This document shows, piece by piece, positions 25,439 through 34,103 of a stretch of DNA of 64,000 nt. The position numbers were made by a program, and so were the translations under genes. The notes below the pieces were generated by a model. The model did not search any database. It had not been told where the DNA came from and saw only the letters and a program-made list of their open reading frames with translations. How positions within the stretch are numbered: the stretch's first letter is position 1; each line of letters starts with the position of its first letter. The DNA is from JAEUKA01 sp044228505 (GTDB taxonomy: Bacteria > Myxococcota_A > Polyangia > Palsa-1104 > JAEUJZ01): positions 1 to 64,000 of the forward strand of contig JBGAUT010000033.1 in the NCBI GenBank assembly GCA_044228505.1, in the 5' to 3' direction.

Positions 25439-26470
25439 CTAGGCGCGCCAGACTGCAGAGGTCGGCAGCCGTGCGTCACCTTCCGGGTCAATCGAAGAGG
25501 GGGGGACATTGTCCGGCATGCCGCGGCGGAGTGTCTGAAGTGCCAGTCTCGCGGCGTGATAGTAGCGGGACATCGGACCCTGTCCGGCCTTCGGCTCCGG
25601 AAACAGTAGCTCGCCGGTCGCCGATAGCAGACGCGATGCCAGCGACTCCTCTGCGGGATCGACTTGTCCTTGTTCCTTCCATAGCATCTCGAACACCAGG
25701 GCTTGCTTGGTGGTCCCGAGCAGATACACCTGACGAGGATCCACCCCGAGCACCCGCATGTGCGGCTCCATGGCCTTGAGTTCCAGCAGCGCCGCCGCCA
25801 GGAGCTGCACCTGGAACGCAATCATTCGCCGCTCTTTCCAGCGCGATAGGGTGGCGAGCTGCGTCGGCAAATACTGAAGTCCCAGCCCCACGTGCCGCGC
25901 TTCATCCTTTTCGAAATACAGCAGCAGCTCACACAGCACCGGCTCTGCTTGTGACTCCCGAATCGCCTGAAAAATCGTGAGCGCCAGCGCTTCGATCATA
26001 AGCTGCATGCCCATGACTTTTAGTAGCGGATCGTCGGTGAACAGCACTCCGTCAATCAGCACCCGGGTCGGTCGGTCCAGCGGCTGCGGCGTATGTCCCA
26101 GCTCACGTAGATAGTCATGCAGGACATAGAAGTGGCGCGCTTCGTCATGCGCTTGAGAGGTCGCGGCCAACTTGGGTGCGAGCGGAACAAAGGAATCGGC
26201 GAGCTGGCTGGCAATTTTCCAGGCCGCCAGCTCTCCCCACATCAGCACCTGGATGATGTAGCCGACCGCCTGGCGCTGCTCGGGGCCGAGCTTGATCCCG
26301 CCATGTTTGTGGAGCAGCTCGGCCAGCACCTTCTGCCCATCCCATGCGAGTGCTTGCCCTCGATGGTACAGACTCGTCAGCTTCTCTTGACGTTTCGCCA
26401 TATCGGCATCAGCCGCCAGCGAAAACATGTCGAACGGGAGTGGGCTTTGGCTAAGACCTGCGATTCGCAT
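25439..26470 (-). CDS. ferritin-like di-iron protein
   Basis: 343 residues, mostly helical. Two iron-ligand motifs DEARH (SQAHDEARHFY and YFEKDEARHVGLG) separated by about 90 residues, each preceded by a helix with conserved Glu (ELAAWKIASQ and MIEALALTIFQ), the pattern of a four-helix di-iron carboxylate protein. A TTG lies 6 nt upstream of the chosen ATG, which has GGAGG at a good distance. The gene follows pntB by about 20 nt, so it likely belongs to the pntAB transcript. The reaction is unknown; an NADPH-linked oxygenase or oxidase is only a guess. Confidence 0.75.
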   Translation of the reverse strand: MRIAGLSQSPLPFDMFSLAADADMAKRQEKLTSLYHRGQALAWDGQKVLAELLHKHGGIKLGPEQRQAVGYIIQVLMWGELAAWKIASQLADSFVPLAPKLAATSQAHDEARHFYVLHDYLRELGHTPQPLDRPTRVLIDGVLFTDDPLLKVMGMQLMIEALALTIFQAIRESQAEPVLCELLLYFEKDEARHVGLGLQYLPTQLATLSRWKERRMIAFQVQLLAAALLELKAMEPHMRVLGVDPRQVYLLGTTKQALVFEMLWKEQGQVDPAEESLASRLLSATGELLFPEPKAGQGPMSRYYHAARLALQTLRRGMPDNVPPSSIDPEGDARLPTSAVWRA

Positions 26471-26490
26471 CGCCAACCTCCAGGGGGGTC

Positions 26491-27921
26491 TTACTTGGTT
26501 TCGCGCAGCGCGGTCAGGATGGCGTCCACTTGCTTTTTGGCGTCTCCGAACAGCATGCGGGTGTTGTCGCGGAAGAACAGCGGGTTTTCGATTCCGGCAT
26601 AGCCCGAGGCCATGCTGCGCTTCATCACGATGCTGGTCTTGGCCTTCCAGACCTCAAGGACCGGCATACCGTAAATCGGGCTCTGTGGATCATCGAGCGC
26701 CGAGGGATTGACGATGTCGTTCGCGCCAATCACCAGCGCCAGATCCGTGCTCGGGAAGTCTTGGTTTATCTCGTCCATTTCGAGCACGATGTCGTAGGGA
26801 ACCTTGGCCTCAGCGAGCAGCACGTTCATGTGACCGGGGAGCCGACCCGCGACCGGGTGAATCGCAAAGCGGACGTTGGTCCCGCGTTCCCGAAGCAGCT
26901 TGGCGATTTCGTACAGCGGATACTGCGCCTGCGCGACCGCCATGCCGTAGCCGGGGATGATGATGATGCTCTTGGCCTCGCGCATCAGCTCGGCGGTGGC
27001 TTCACCGGTTACCGACACCACTTCGCGCTGCTCGGCACCGGCCTCTTTGGACTTGGCGGGGGCTGCTCCCTCATCGGCACCGAAGCCACCGAAGATGACG
27101 TTCCAGATCGAGCGGTTCATCGCCTTGCACATGATGTAGCTCAGGATTGCGCCCGATGAGCCCACCAGGGCACCGGTGATGATGAGCAGGTCGTTTGACA
27201 GCATGAAGCCCGCCGCTGCTGCTGCCCACCCGGAGTAGCTGTTGAGCATCGAGACCACCACCGGCATGTCCGCGCCGCCAATCGCCATCACCAGGTGAAT
27301 GCCGAGGACGCAGGCCAGCCCCGTCATGATGAGCAGCTCCATCGTCGCATCGGGAGACGGCACCGCCAGAAAACGAACCAGCAGGTAGGCCGATGCGGCG
27401 AGCAAGCTCAGGTTCAGCACATGTCGACCGGGAAGCAGCAAGGGTTTGCTGCGGATCGTCCCGCGCAGCTTTCCAAACGCGACGATCGAGCCGGTAAATG
27501 TCACCGCGCCGATGAGTACACCGAGGAAAATTTCGATTTCGTGGATGGTTGCCTCGACGCCAGTGAGCTGTGCATCGGGTGACAGATAGCTGGCGATCCC
27601 AACCAGAACCGCGGCGGCACCCACGAAGCTGTGCAGGATCGCGACCAGCTCCGGCATGTGGGTCATCGCGACGCGTGCGGCGAGGACTGCACCGATGGTC
27701 GCACCGACGGCCACTGCACCGGCCAGCATGCCAATCGAATGAAGCTGGGTCGTGACGGTGGAAAAGGCGTTTAGCGCGGTGGCGACGATCGCCAGCAGCA
27801 TGCCGATGATGCCAAAGGCGTTGCCGCGTCTGGCCGAGGACTGGGTCGACAAGCCCCCGAGGCTCAGGATAAACAGCACACCCGCCGCAAGATAGGAAAC
27901 AGTGACGAGACTCGTCTGCAT
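26491..27921 (-). CDS. pntB: NAD(P) transhydrogenase subunit beta
   Basis: 476 residues. About nine membrane spans in the first 270 residues (domain II), a short linker, then NADP-binding domain III with IIIPGYGMAVAQAQYPLYEI, IHPVAGRLPGHMNVLLAEA, LVIGANDIVNPSALDDP and GMPVLEVWKA. Couples hydride transfer from NADH to NADP+ with proton translocation. Starts 8 nt after pntA. Confidence 0.96.
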   Translation of the reverse strand: MQTSLVTVSYLAAGVLFILSLGGLSTQSSARRGNAFGIIGMLLAIVATALNAFSTVTTQLHSIGMLAGAVAVGATIGAVLAARVAMTHMPELVAILHSFVGAAAVLVGIASYLSPDAQLTGVEATIHEIEIFLGVLIGAVTFTGSIVAFGKLRGTIRSKPLLLPGRHVLNLSLLAASAYLLVRFLAVPSPDATMELLIMTGLACVLGIHLVMAIGGADMPVVVSMLNSYSGWAAAAAGFMLSNDLLIITGALVGSSGAILSYIMCKAMNRSIWNVIFGGFGADEGAAPAKSKEAGAEQREVVSVTGEATAELMREAKSIIIIPGYGMAVAQAQYPLYEIAKLLRERGTNVRFAIHPVAGRLPGHMNVLLAEAKVPYDIVLEMDEINQDFPSTDLALVIGANDIVNPSALDDPQSPIYGMPVLEVWKAKTSIVMKRSMASGYAGIENPLFFRDNTRMLFGDAKKQVDAILTALRETK

Positions 27922-27928
27922 GGGGCAC

Positions 27929-29500
27929 CTACCTGCGGAACATTTTGAGCATGCGCTGGGTGACCAGGAAGCCGCCCGCGATGTTGATGGTTGAGAGCAG
28001 CACCGCCACCGCCGCCAGGATCGTGGCCGGGGCCGTGGGCAGACCGCTGACTTTGAGCATGCCGCCGAGGATGATGATGCCCGAGATGGCGTTCGTGACG
28101 CTCATCAGCGGTGTATGCAGCGCTGGGGTCACGTTCCACACCACTTGCCAGCCCACAAAGCAGGCCAGCACAAACACCGTCAAGTGAGCCAGGAACGCGG
28201 GCGGCGCAAACAGACCGATGCACAGGAAGGCCGCTGCCATCAGCAGCAGGGCCATCACTTGGCCGCGAGGGTTGACCTCGCTGTCATGTCCGCCCTTCGA
28301 CTCTTTGCCGGCGGGCTTGGCCGGTGCCGGCTGTGGCTTTTTCGCCTGATCCGGTGGTGGCGCTTTGGGCTTCGGCGGTGGCGCGAGGATCTCGCCATCG
28401 TGGATCACCAGTGCGCCGCGCACGACCTCGTCTTGCTGGTTGACCTGCCACTTGGCCGCGCCGCCCATGTCGGTGAGAAGGTGGACCAAGTTGTTGCCGT
28501 ACAGAGAGCTGGCTGTGGGGGCAAGCCGACTCGGCAGGTCGACGTAGCCGATGATCGTAACGCCCCGGTGATTGATGACCTCGCCGGGACGGGTTAGTTC
28601 ACAGTTTCCACCCGCTTCGGCGGCCAAGTCGACGACCACGCTGCCGGGCCGCATCTGCTCGACGTGGCTACGCAGGATAAGCTGCGGTGCGGCACGTCCG
28701 GGGATGAGCGCGGTGGTGATGATGATGTCGACCTCGCGAGCCTGCTTTTCAAACAGCGCCATTTCAGCGGCGATGAAGGCTGGGCTCATCTCGCGGGCGT
28801 AGCCACCTTCACCGGTACCGTCCTCGACCAGCTCAACTTCGAGGAACTCTGCGCCCATGCTCTGCACTTGCTCACGGACGACCGGGCGAGTGTCGAAGGC
28901 GCGAACGATGGCACCCAGGCCACGCGCCGCACCAATGGCCGCGAGTCCGGCCACGCCCGCACCAATGATCATCACCTTGGCGGGTGGAACCTTGCCAGCG
29001 GCAGTGACTTGACCGGTAAAGAAGCGTCCGAAAAAGCTTGCTGCCTCAATGACGGCGCGATAGCCGGCGATGTTGGCCATCGAGCTGAGCGCGTCCATCT
29101 TCTGCGCCCGCGTGATGCGAGGGATCAGGTCCATCGCCAGCACCGTCGCTTGGCGCGTCGCCAGCCGTTCCAGCAGCTCGCGATTCTTCGCGGGCCACAA
29201 AAAACTGACGAGCGTTGCTTTTTCGCGTAGCAGCTCTGCTTCGTGACGGCCTAGCTGAGGGTGCATATCCGGCGGCTGGACCTTGAGCACGATGTCCGAT
29301 CCGCCCCACAACGCCGCAGTGTCTTTGCCAATTTGCGCGCCCGCGTTTTCGTAGTCCTCATCGCGGAACGAAGCGCCGTCGCCTGCTCCCGACTCAACCG
29401 TTACCGCAAAGCCGAGCTTGATCAGCTTACCGACCGTCTCTGGCGTCGCAGCGACTCGTCGCTCGCCAGGCTTTATCTCTTTGATGATGCCGATGTTCAT
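27929..29500 (-). CDS. pntA: NAD(P) transhydrogenase subunit alpha
   Basis: 523 residues, full-length PntA. NAD-binding domain I at the N-terminus (MNIGIIKEIKPGERRVAATP, VMIIGAGVAGLAAIGAARGLGA, DTRPVVREQVQSMGAEF), a Pro/Lys-rich linker (PKPKAPPPDQAKKPQPAP), then four membrane spans of domain II. The frame is open to 29680, overlapping the divergent gene, but MNIGIIKEI at 29500 is the family start. Forms the transhydrogenase with pntB immediately downstream. Confidence 0.96.
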   Translation of the reverse strand: MNIGIIKEIKPGERRVAATPETVGKLIKLGFAVTVESGAGDGASFRDEDYENAGAQIGKDTAALWGGSDIVLKVQPPDMHPQLGRHEAELLREKATLVSFLWPAKNRELLERLATRQATVLAMDLIPRITRAQKMDALSSMANIAGYRAVIEAASFFGRFFTGQVTAAGKVPPAKVMIIGAGVAGLAAIGAARGLGAIVRAFDTRPVVREQVQSMGAEFLEVELVEDGTGEGGYAREMSPAFIAAEMALFEKQAREVDIIITTALIPGRAAPQLILRSHVEQMRPGSVVVDLAAEAGGNCELTRPGEVINHRGVTIIGYVDLPSRLAPTASSLYGNNLVHLLTDMGGAAKWQVNQQDEVVRGALVIHDGEILAPPPKPKAPPPDQAKKPQPAPAKPAGKESKGGHDSEVNPRGQVMALLLMAAAFLCIGLFAPPAFLAHLTVFVLACFVGWQVVWNVTPALHTPLMSVTNAISGIIILGGMLKVSGLPTAPATILAAVAVLLSTINIAGGFLVTQRMLKMFRR

Positions 29501-29678
29501 GGTTTTGATTGCTGGAGCGGATGCTCCCCCGAATTGGCCCCGAATTGCCACCAGAGAATAGGCCAATCCGTCGGCGAGAAACAAGCACACTGTGTGCCTA
29601 ATAGGTTGCGACGGCTTTGTTGTCTGTTTGCGAAATCCGACGTTGTGCTGGTGCCTCGGTCGTGGATAGCATGACGCC

Positions 29679-31517
29679 ATGCAGACAGCGGATAGTCGCG
29701 ACCTCGTCCTCGACCGGTTGTGGCAACATGCCCGCGCTAGGCCGAGCGAGCCGGTGCTTTTTCATCGACTGGCCAACGGAGAGTGGCAGTCGCTAACCTT
29801 TGCGGACTACCGTGATCAGGTTCACCGAGTGGCGAGTGCTTGTGTGGCTTGCGGTATGCCCGAGGGCGGCTCTGTCGGCATTTTCTGCGAAAATCGGGTT
29901 GAGTGGGTGCTGTCGGCACTCGGTGCCCAAGCCGCAGGCGGCATGGCGTCGGGTATCTACATGAACTCGACCGATGAGCAGGCGGTCTACATCCTGGCCC
30001 ACAGCGAAGCGACGATTGCTGTGGTCGATGGTCCGCGCCAGGTCGAGTCCTTGCTGCCGCATCTGGCTCAGCTCCCGAAGCTGCGCCGGATTGTCGTGCT
30101 GACTGAACCGGACGTGGCCAGCTCGTTTGTTTCGAAGCTCGACTTGGTGGTGAGCTGGCAGGAGTTTCTCGACAGCGGCAAGGGCCACGAACACGCGGTC
30201 GACGAACGCTTTGCGCGGCTTCAGCCAGAGCAGGTGGCCTCGCTCATCTATACCTCGGGCACCACCGGTACGCCCAAGGGGGTCATGCTGTCTCATCACA
30301 ACTTGGCGTGGACGGCACGGGCGGGTCTATCGGGCTATCAGATCGATCATCAAGACGTGATGGTGTCGTACCTGCCGCTGTCGCACATTGCCGAGCAGCT
30401 TCTGACCATTTACGTGGCGATTACCTCGGGCACCAAGGTCTACTTCGCCGGTGGCATCGACAAGCTGCGCGAGACGCTTTTGGTGGCACGACCCACGGTG
30501 ATGTTCGGCGTGCCGCGAGTGTGGGAAAAGCTCCAGTCGGCGCTGTCCCAGAAGCTCTCGGAGCAAAAAGCCCTACAGCGGCGGATTGTGGCCTGGGCTC
30601 GCGATGTCGGTAGCCGGGTCGGTCACTATCGCTTGGAGTCCGGTTCACCGTTTGGTCTGCTCGCGATCGAGGAAGTCGTGGCCCGCAAGCTGGTCTTTCG
30701 CAAGATGCGAACCGCGCTCGGTCTGGAGCGATTGCGCTTCGCGGTGTCGGGGGCGGCGGCCATTCGCAAAGACGTTCTGGAGTTCTTTTTGTCCCTGAGC
30801 ATTCCGATTCACGAGGTCTACGGCTTGTCGGAGAGCTCGGGACCACTGACCACCAACGCACCGGTCGCAGGGCAGACCCGCCTCGGTAGCGTCGGTCGGC
30901 CCTTGCCGGGAACGGCGCTCAAGCTGGCCCCGGACGGAGAGATTCTGTTTCGCGGTCCAAACGTCGCGCTGGGTTACTTCAAAGAGCCCGAAGCGACCGC
31001 GCAGACGTTCCAAGATGGCTGGCTGTACACCGGCGACATTGGCGAGCTGGATGACGCTGGCTTTCTGCGCATCACCGATCGCAAAAAGGATCTGCTGCGC
31101 ACCTCGGGTGGCAAGTTTGTCGCGCCGCAGCCGATAGAAAGCCAACTGCGGGCCGTGCCGCTTGTCTCTCAGGCGCTGGTGGTGGGCGAAGGGCAGAAGT
31201 TTGTGACCGCGCTGCTGACGCTCGATCCCGAACGGGCGCTCAAGTACGCCCAGCAGAACGAGCTACCGACCGTGATACCCGAGCTGATTGCGAACGAAAA
31301 GTTCGCCCGCTACATGGCCGATCAGATCGAGATCCTGAACGCCACCTTGGCCCGCTTCGAGCAGATCAAGCGCTACACGATCGTGCCGCGTGAATTTTCC
31401 CTGGAGCGCGATGAGGTCACTCCGACCCAAAAGCTGCGCCGCAAAGTCATCACAAAAAACTACGCCCCCGAAATCGCTGCGATGTACGCGGATTCCGAGG
31501 GCGAAGACAGAGGGTAA
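29679..31517 (+). CDS. long-chain acyl-CoA synthetase (AMP-forming)
   Basis: 612 residues of the ANL superfamily, long-chain type. P-loop YTSGTTGTPKGVMLSH, HVYGLSESSG-like motif (HEVYGLSESSGP), GWLYTGDIGELDDAGFLRITDRKKDLL, and the C-terminal lysine region (TQKLRRKVITKNY). It activates fatty acids as acyl-CoA for degradation or lipid synthesis. It is divergent from pntA, with about 180 bp between starts. No RBS of note. Confidence 0.93.
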   Translation: MQTADSRDLVLDRLWQHARARPSEPVLFHRLANGEWQSLTFADYRDQVHRVASACVACGMPEGGSVGIFCENRVEWVLSALGAQAAGGMASGIYMNSTDEQAVYILAHSEATIAVVDGPRQVESLLPHLAQLPKLRRIVVLTEPDVASSFVSKLDLVVSWQEFLDSGKGHEHAVDERFARLQPEQVASLIYTSGTTGTPKGVMLSHHNLAWTARAGLSGYQIDHQDVMVSYLPLSHIAEQLLTIYVAITSGTKVYFAGGIDKLRETLLVARPTVMFGVPRVWEKLQSALSQKLSEQKALQRRIVAWARDVGSRVGHYRLESGSPFGLLAIEEVVARKLVFRKMRTALGLERLRFAVSGAAAIRKDVLEFFLSLSIPIHEVYGLSESSGPLTTNAPVAGQTRLGSVGRPLPGTALKLAPDGEILFRGPNVALGYFKEPEATAQTFQDGWLYTGDIGELDDAGFLRITDRKKDLLRTSGGKFVAPQPIESQLRAVPLVSQALVVGEGQKFVTALLTLDPERALKYAQQNELPTVIPELIANEKFARYMADQIEILNATLARFEQIKRYTIVPREFSLERDEVTPTQKLRRKVITKNYAPEIAAMYADSEGEDRG

Positions 31518-31535
31518 GGACGAGTCGTCCTGCCC
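31512..31535. terminator. palindromic hairpin between convergent genes
   Basis: AGGACGA (31517-31523) and TCGTCCT (31525-31531) are inverted around one base, with GGG / CCC extending outward (31512-31514, 31533-31535). It lies between the acyl-CoA synthetase stop and the end of the KKDDA gene. Confidence 0.45.
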
Positions 31536-31546
31536 TGACACCGAGA

Positions 31547-31768
31547 CTACTTCTTGGCGTCGTCCTTCTTGGGCTCGTCCTTCTTGGCGTCGTCCTTCTT
31601 GGCGTCGTCCTTCTTGGCATCGTCCTTCTTGGCCTTGCCCTTCTTCGCGGCCTTGGCAGGCTTGGCGTCGGCGGCGGCCTCGGCGGGCTTGTCGCCCTCA
31701 GCGGCAAAGGCCATAGAAGAGGCGTTGAGGGCGAAAGCGGCGAGGGTTCCAAGGATGATCTTGTTCAT
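31547..31768 (-). CDS. small secreted Lys/Asp-rich repeat protein
   Basis: 73 residues. Signal peptide (MNKIILGTLAAFALNASSMAFA), then Ala/Lys-rich sequence and tandem KKDDA units to the end. Start at 31768 preferred over 31855 for the clean signal peptide and a nearby GGAGC site. I know no function; similar low-complexity exported Lys/Asp proteins are common in this phylum. The charge is strongly periodic, which might bind anionic polymers or cations (inference). Confidence 0.7.
   Translation of the reverse strand: MNKIILGTLAAFALNASSMAFAAEGDKPAEAAADAKPAKAAKKGKAKKDDAKKDDAKKDDAKKDEPKKDDAKK
31551..31625 (-). repeat. five tandem 15-bp units encoding KKDDA
   Basis: Units TTCTTGGCGTCGTCC on the plus strand starting at 31551, 31566, 31581, 31596 and 31611, with two variants (31566 gives KKDEP; 31611 has one change). 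A sixth degenerate unit follows at 31626. Prone to copy-number change by slippage. Confidence 0.85.
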
Positions 31769-31939
31769 GGTCCGGCTCCTGTTCTGGAAGGATTGAAAAC
31801 TGCCGCTGACCTTCAGCGGTTCAGGTGGGCGGAGCATCGAACAAATTCCCGGCAATGTGCAAGAGGTTGCTCATCCCCAATCCATCCCTGCGCGAATCTG
31901 GGTGGCGTGCGCGGGCGGGGCAGCCGGGTGGGCGATGCG

Positions 31940-33067
31940 TTACAGCTTGGTCCAGCTTGTGCCGCTGATCGTCGGCGGTGGCTGTAGCGTCAGCGTATAG
32001 TCGGCACGGCGGTTGCGGGCTTCATCGACGTTGTCGCCCGTCTTGACGCGGGGAGAGCGCTCCCCGTAGCCGACGAAAAAGACCGGCATACGGAAGCCTT
32101 TTTGACGGAAGTACGTCGCAATCGCCTTGGCTCGACCTCGGGACAACGTGACATTGTCGCCATCACCACCAACCGTGTCGGTGTGACCGGTGACAAACAG
32201 CATCGGCTGCGGCAGTGCTCCCATCACCACGCCTTGCTCGGACCACTTGAGCAGGGTTTTTTCGACGCGATCGAGCACGGTGGTAATCCGCTTCAGACTT
32301 TCATCGAGCTTGGCCTTTTCGTTATCGCGGACCTCCGACGATCCGGTATCGAAGTTGACGTCCTCGTGCGGGACCGAGACAAACCACGGATACAGATTGA
32401 TGTGGGCGCTGGCTCCCTCTTTGTCGTAGAGCTTCACCGAGAGCCGCAACACCACGCTGTCGTTCGGTGATGACGAAGTTCCTTCCCATGGAATCCGCAG
32501 CCAGGTACCCGGCGCTTCACCGGCAAACCCCGCCTTGCCTTCGCCCATCTTGACGCCTTCATCGGAAAAAACCTCCATCTCGGCCCGACCCGCCGGAGAG
32601 GACAGCGTCAGCTCCACGAAGCGCTGTTCGACGTTTAGATGCGGCGAGATGTAGTTCTTGTCGTAGCCAATCTGGAGCGTCCTTTGCAGCACCGTGTCGA
32701 ACGTCACGGGCCGCTTCCACGCTTGGCCATCGACTTGCGCCGAGATCATGCCTTCCCAGTGCGTGGCCCCGACCTTGCCTGTGCCGAGCTTAAACGTCGC
32801 TTTTTGCCCCGCGCCGAGCTTCTTCGATTGGAACTTGTATTCGCCGCTTTCGCCACTGGCCGCCCCGAGTGCCGGGTCCGGCTCTTTGGCCACGATCGCC
32901 ACCGACAGACCCGAGATCGCTTGATCCGCAACGATGGTCAGCGTCGGCTGATCCGGCTGGGGCACCGGAGTTTTCAGCGAAAACCGCACCGGGTCGCCCA
33001 GCGCCACCAGCGGTAGGGCCAGCAGCGACAGCGAGACTGCGACAGCTTGGGAGAGATATCGCCTCAT
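31940..33067 (-). CDS. OmpA-family peptidoglycan-binding protein
   Basis: 375 residues. Signal peptide (SQAVAVSLSLLALPLVALG), a beta-rich middle domain, and a C-terminal OmpA-like domain: FVTGHTDTVGGDGDNVTLSRGRAKAIATYF, VGYGERSPRV, then DEARNRRADYTL, the NxxLSxxRA and RRAD motifs for diaminopimelate contact. Likely tethers the outer membrane or periplasmic proteins to peptidoglycan. It is followed at 33124 by the Sel1 lipoprotein gene on the same strand, transcribed ahead of it. Confidence 0.87.
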   Translation of the reverse strand: MRRYLSQAVAVSLSLLALPLVALGDPVRFSLKTPVPQPDQPTLTIVADQAISGLSVAIVAKEPDPALGAASGESGEYKFQSKKLGAGQKATFKLGTGKVGATHWEGMISAQVDGQAWKRPVTFDTVLQRTLQIGYDKNYISPHLNVEQRFVELTLSSPAGRAEMEVFSDEGVKMGEGKAGFAGEAPGTWLRIPWEGTSSSPNDSVVLRLSVKLYDKEGASAHINLYPWFVSVPHEDVNFDTGSSEVRDNEKAKLDESLKRITTVLDRVEKTLLKWSEQGVVMGALPQPMLFVTGHTDTVGGDGDNVTLSRGRAKAIATYFRQKGFRMPVFFVGYGERSPRVKTGDNVDEARNRRADYTLTLQPPPTISGTSWTKL

Positions 33068-33123
33068 CCGTGCAGCCTAGCGCGCTGCCTCGTCGGCGTA
33101 AACGGAGGAAACGGACGACAGGA

Positions 33124-33987
33124 CTACTTCTTGCCCTTTACGGCCTTGGGCGGGGGGGCTTTGGCTTTTTCGATGTCGGCTTTGATCTGGTCGAGCGTCT
33201 CGCAGGACTTCTTGCTGCCCATCTCGCAGGCCTTTTGGAAGAACTGCTGCGACTTGTCGATGTCCTTGGTGACGCCGTTGCCGCTGCCGTAGATCACGCC
33301 GAGGTTGAAGCAGCCGTCGGCATTTTTGCCATCACAAGCCTTTTCAAAGTTGGCCTTGGCCTTCGCTTTGTCTTCCGCGCCGCCCTGTCCGCCCAGGTAC
33401 ATCGCCCCACCAGCCACGCACGCTTGCAGGTACGCGCCCGAGCAGGCCATGTCAAACAGGCTCCGCGCCTTCGGCTTGTCCTCGGGTCCGCCATCACCGC
33501 TTAGCAACATCGTGGCGGCGTTGTTGCAGTTGTCGAGCATCTCCGGGCCGCAGGTTTTTTCAAACAGCGTCCGGGCTCGCGGCTTGTCCACCGTTACGCC
33601 GCCTTCGCCGCTGTAGCGCATGCTGGCTTCGTTGGCGCACGCGACCAGGATTCCGCCATCACAGCCGCGCTTGTAAAAGTCGGTCGCTTTCGGCAGATCC
33701 ACCGGCAGACCCTTGCCTTGCGCGAGGATCTCGGCGGCGATGACGCAGGCTTTGCTGTCGTGGTCACAAGCGCCCGGCAGAAACTTCATCGCCTTGACGT
33801 TGTCCTTGGCTTGCAGCGCGAGCGCCGCCTTGTTGTAGCAGTCCTTCGGAGCGCTACAGCTATCGGCATCTTTGGCCGCCGCCGCCGCCTTGGCCGCGTC
33901 ATCGGGCACCGCCTGCGCCGTCGGGCCTCCGCAAGCGCTGAAGAGGCCCAGGGTCGTTCCCACGAGTAGCGAGCGAAACGTCAACAT
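33124..33987 (-). CDS. Sel1-repeat lipoprotein
   Basis: 287 residues. Lipobox LFSAC at about residue 19 in a signal peptide, then five or six Sel1-like repeats of about 36 residues with the pattern A-x-x-L-x-x-G-x-G-x-x-x-D-x-x-x-A-x-x-x-F-x-x-A-C (for example GEGGVTVDKPRARTLFEKTC, SGDGGPEDKPKARSLFDMAC, GQGGAEDKAKAKANFEKAC), each ending in paired cysteines. Ends in a Lys-rich tail (KAPPPKAVKGKK). Such proteins scaffold protein complexes in the envelope. Confidence 0.85.
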   Translation of the reverse strand: MLTFRSLLVGTTLGLFSACGGPTAQAVPDDAAKAAAAAKDADSCSAPKDCYNKAALALQAKDNVKAMKFLPGACDHDSKACVIAAEILAQGKGLPVDLPKATDFYKRGCDGGILVACANEASMRYSGEGGVTVDKPRARTLFEKTCGPEMLDNCNNAATMLLSGDGGPEDKPKARSLFDMACSGAYLQACVAGGAMYLGGQGGAEDKAKAKANFEKACDGKNADGCFNLGVIYGSGNGVTKDIDKSQQFFQKACEMGSKKSCETLDQIKADIEKAKAPPPKAVKGKK

Positions 33988-34103
33988 CAGTTCATCCCTT
34001 TACGTAATTGGTCGGTGAGACGAGGGGGTTTACGACCCGCGCCCCATCTTTGTCAATCGCGTCTGCCTGTCCTCGTGTAAGAGGTGGAGTCGCAAGGTCT
34101 GCC

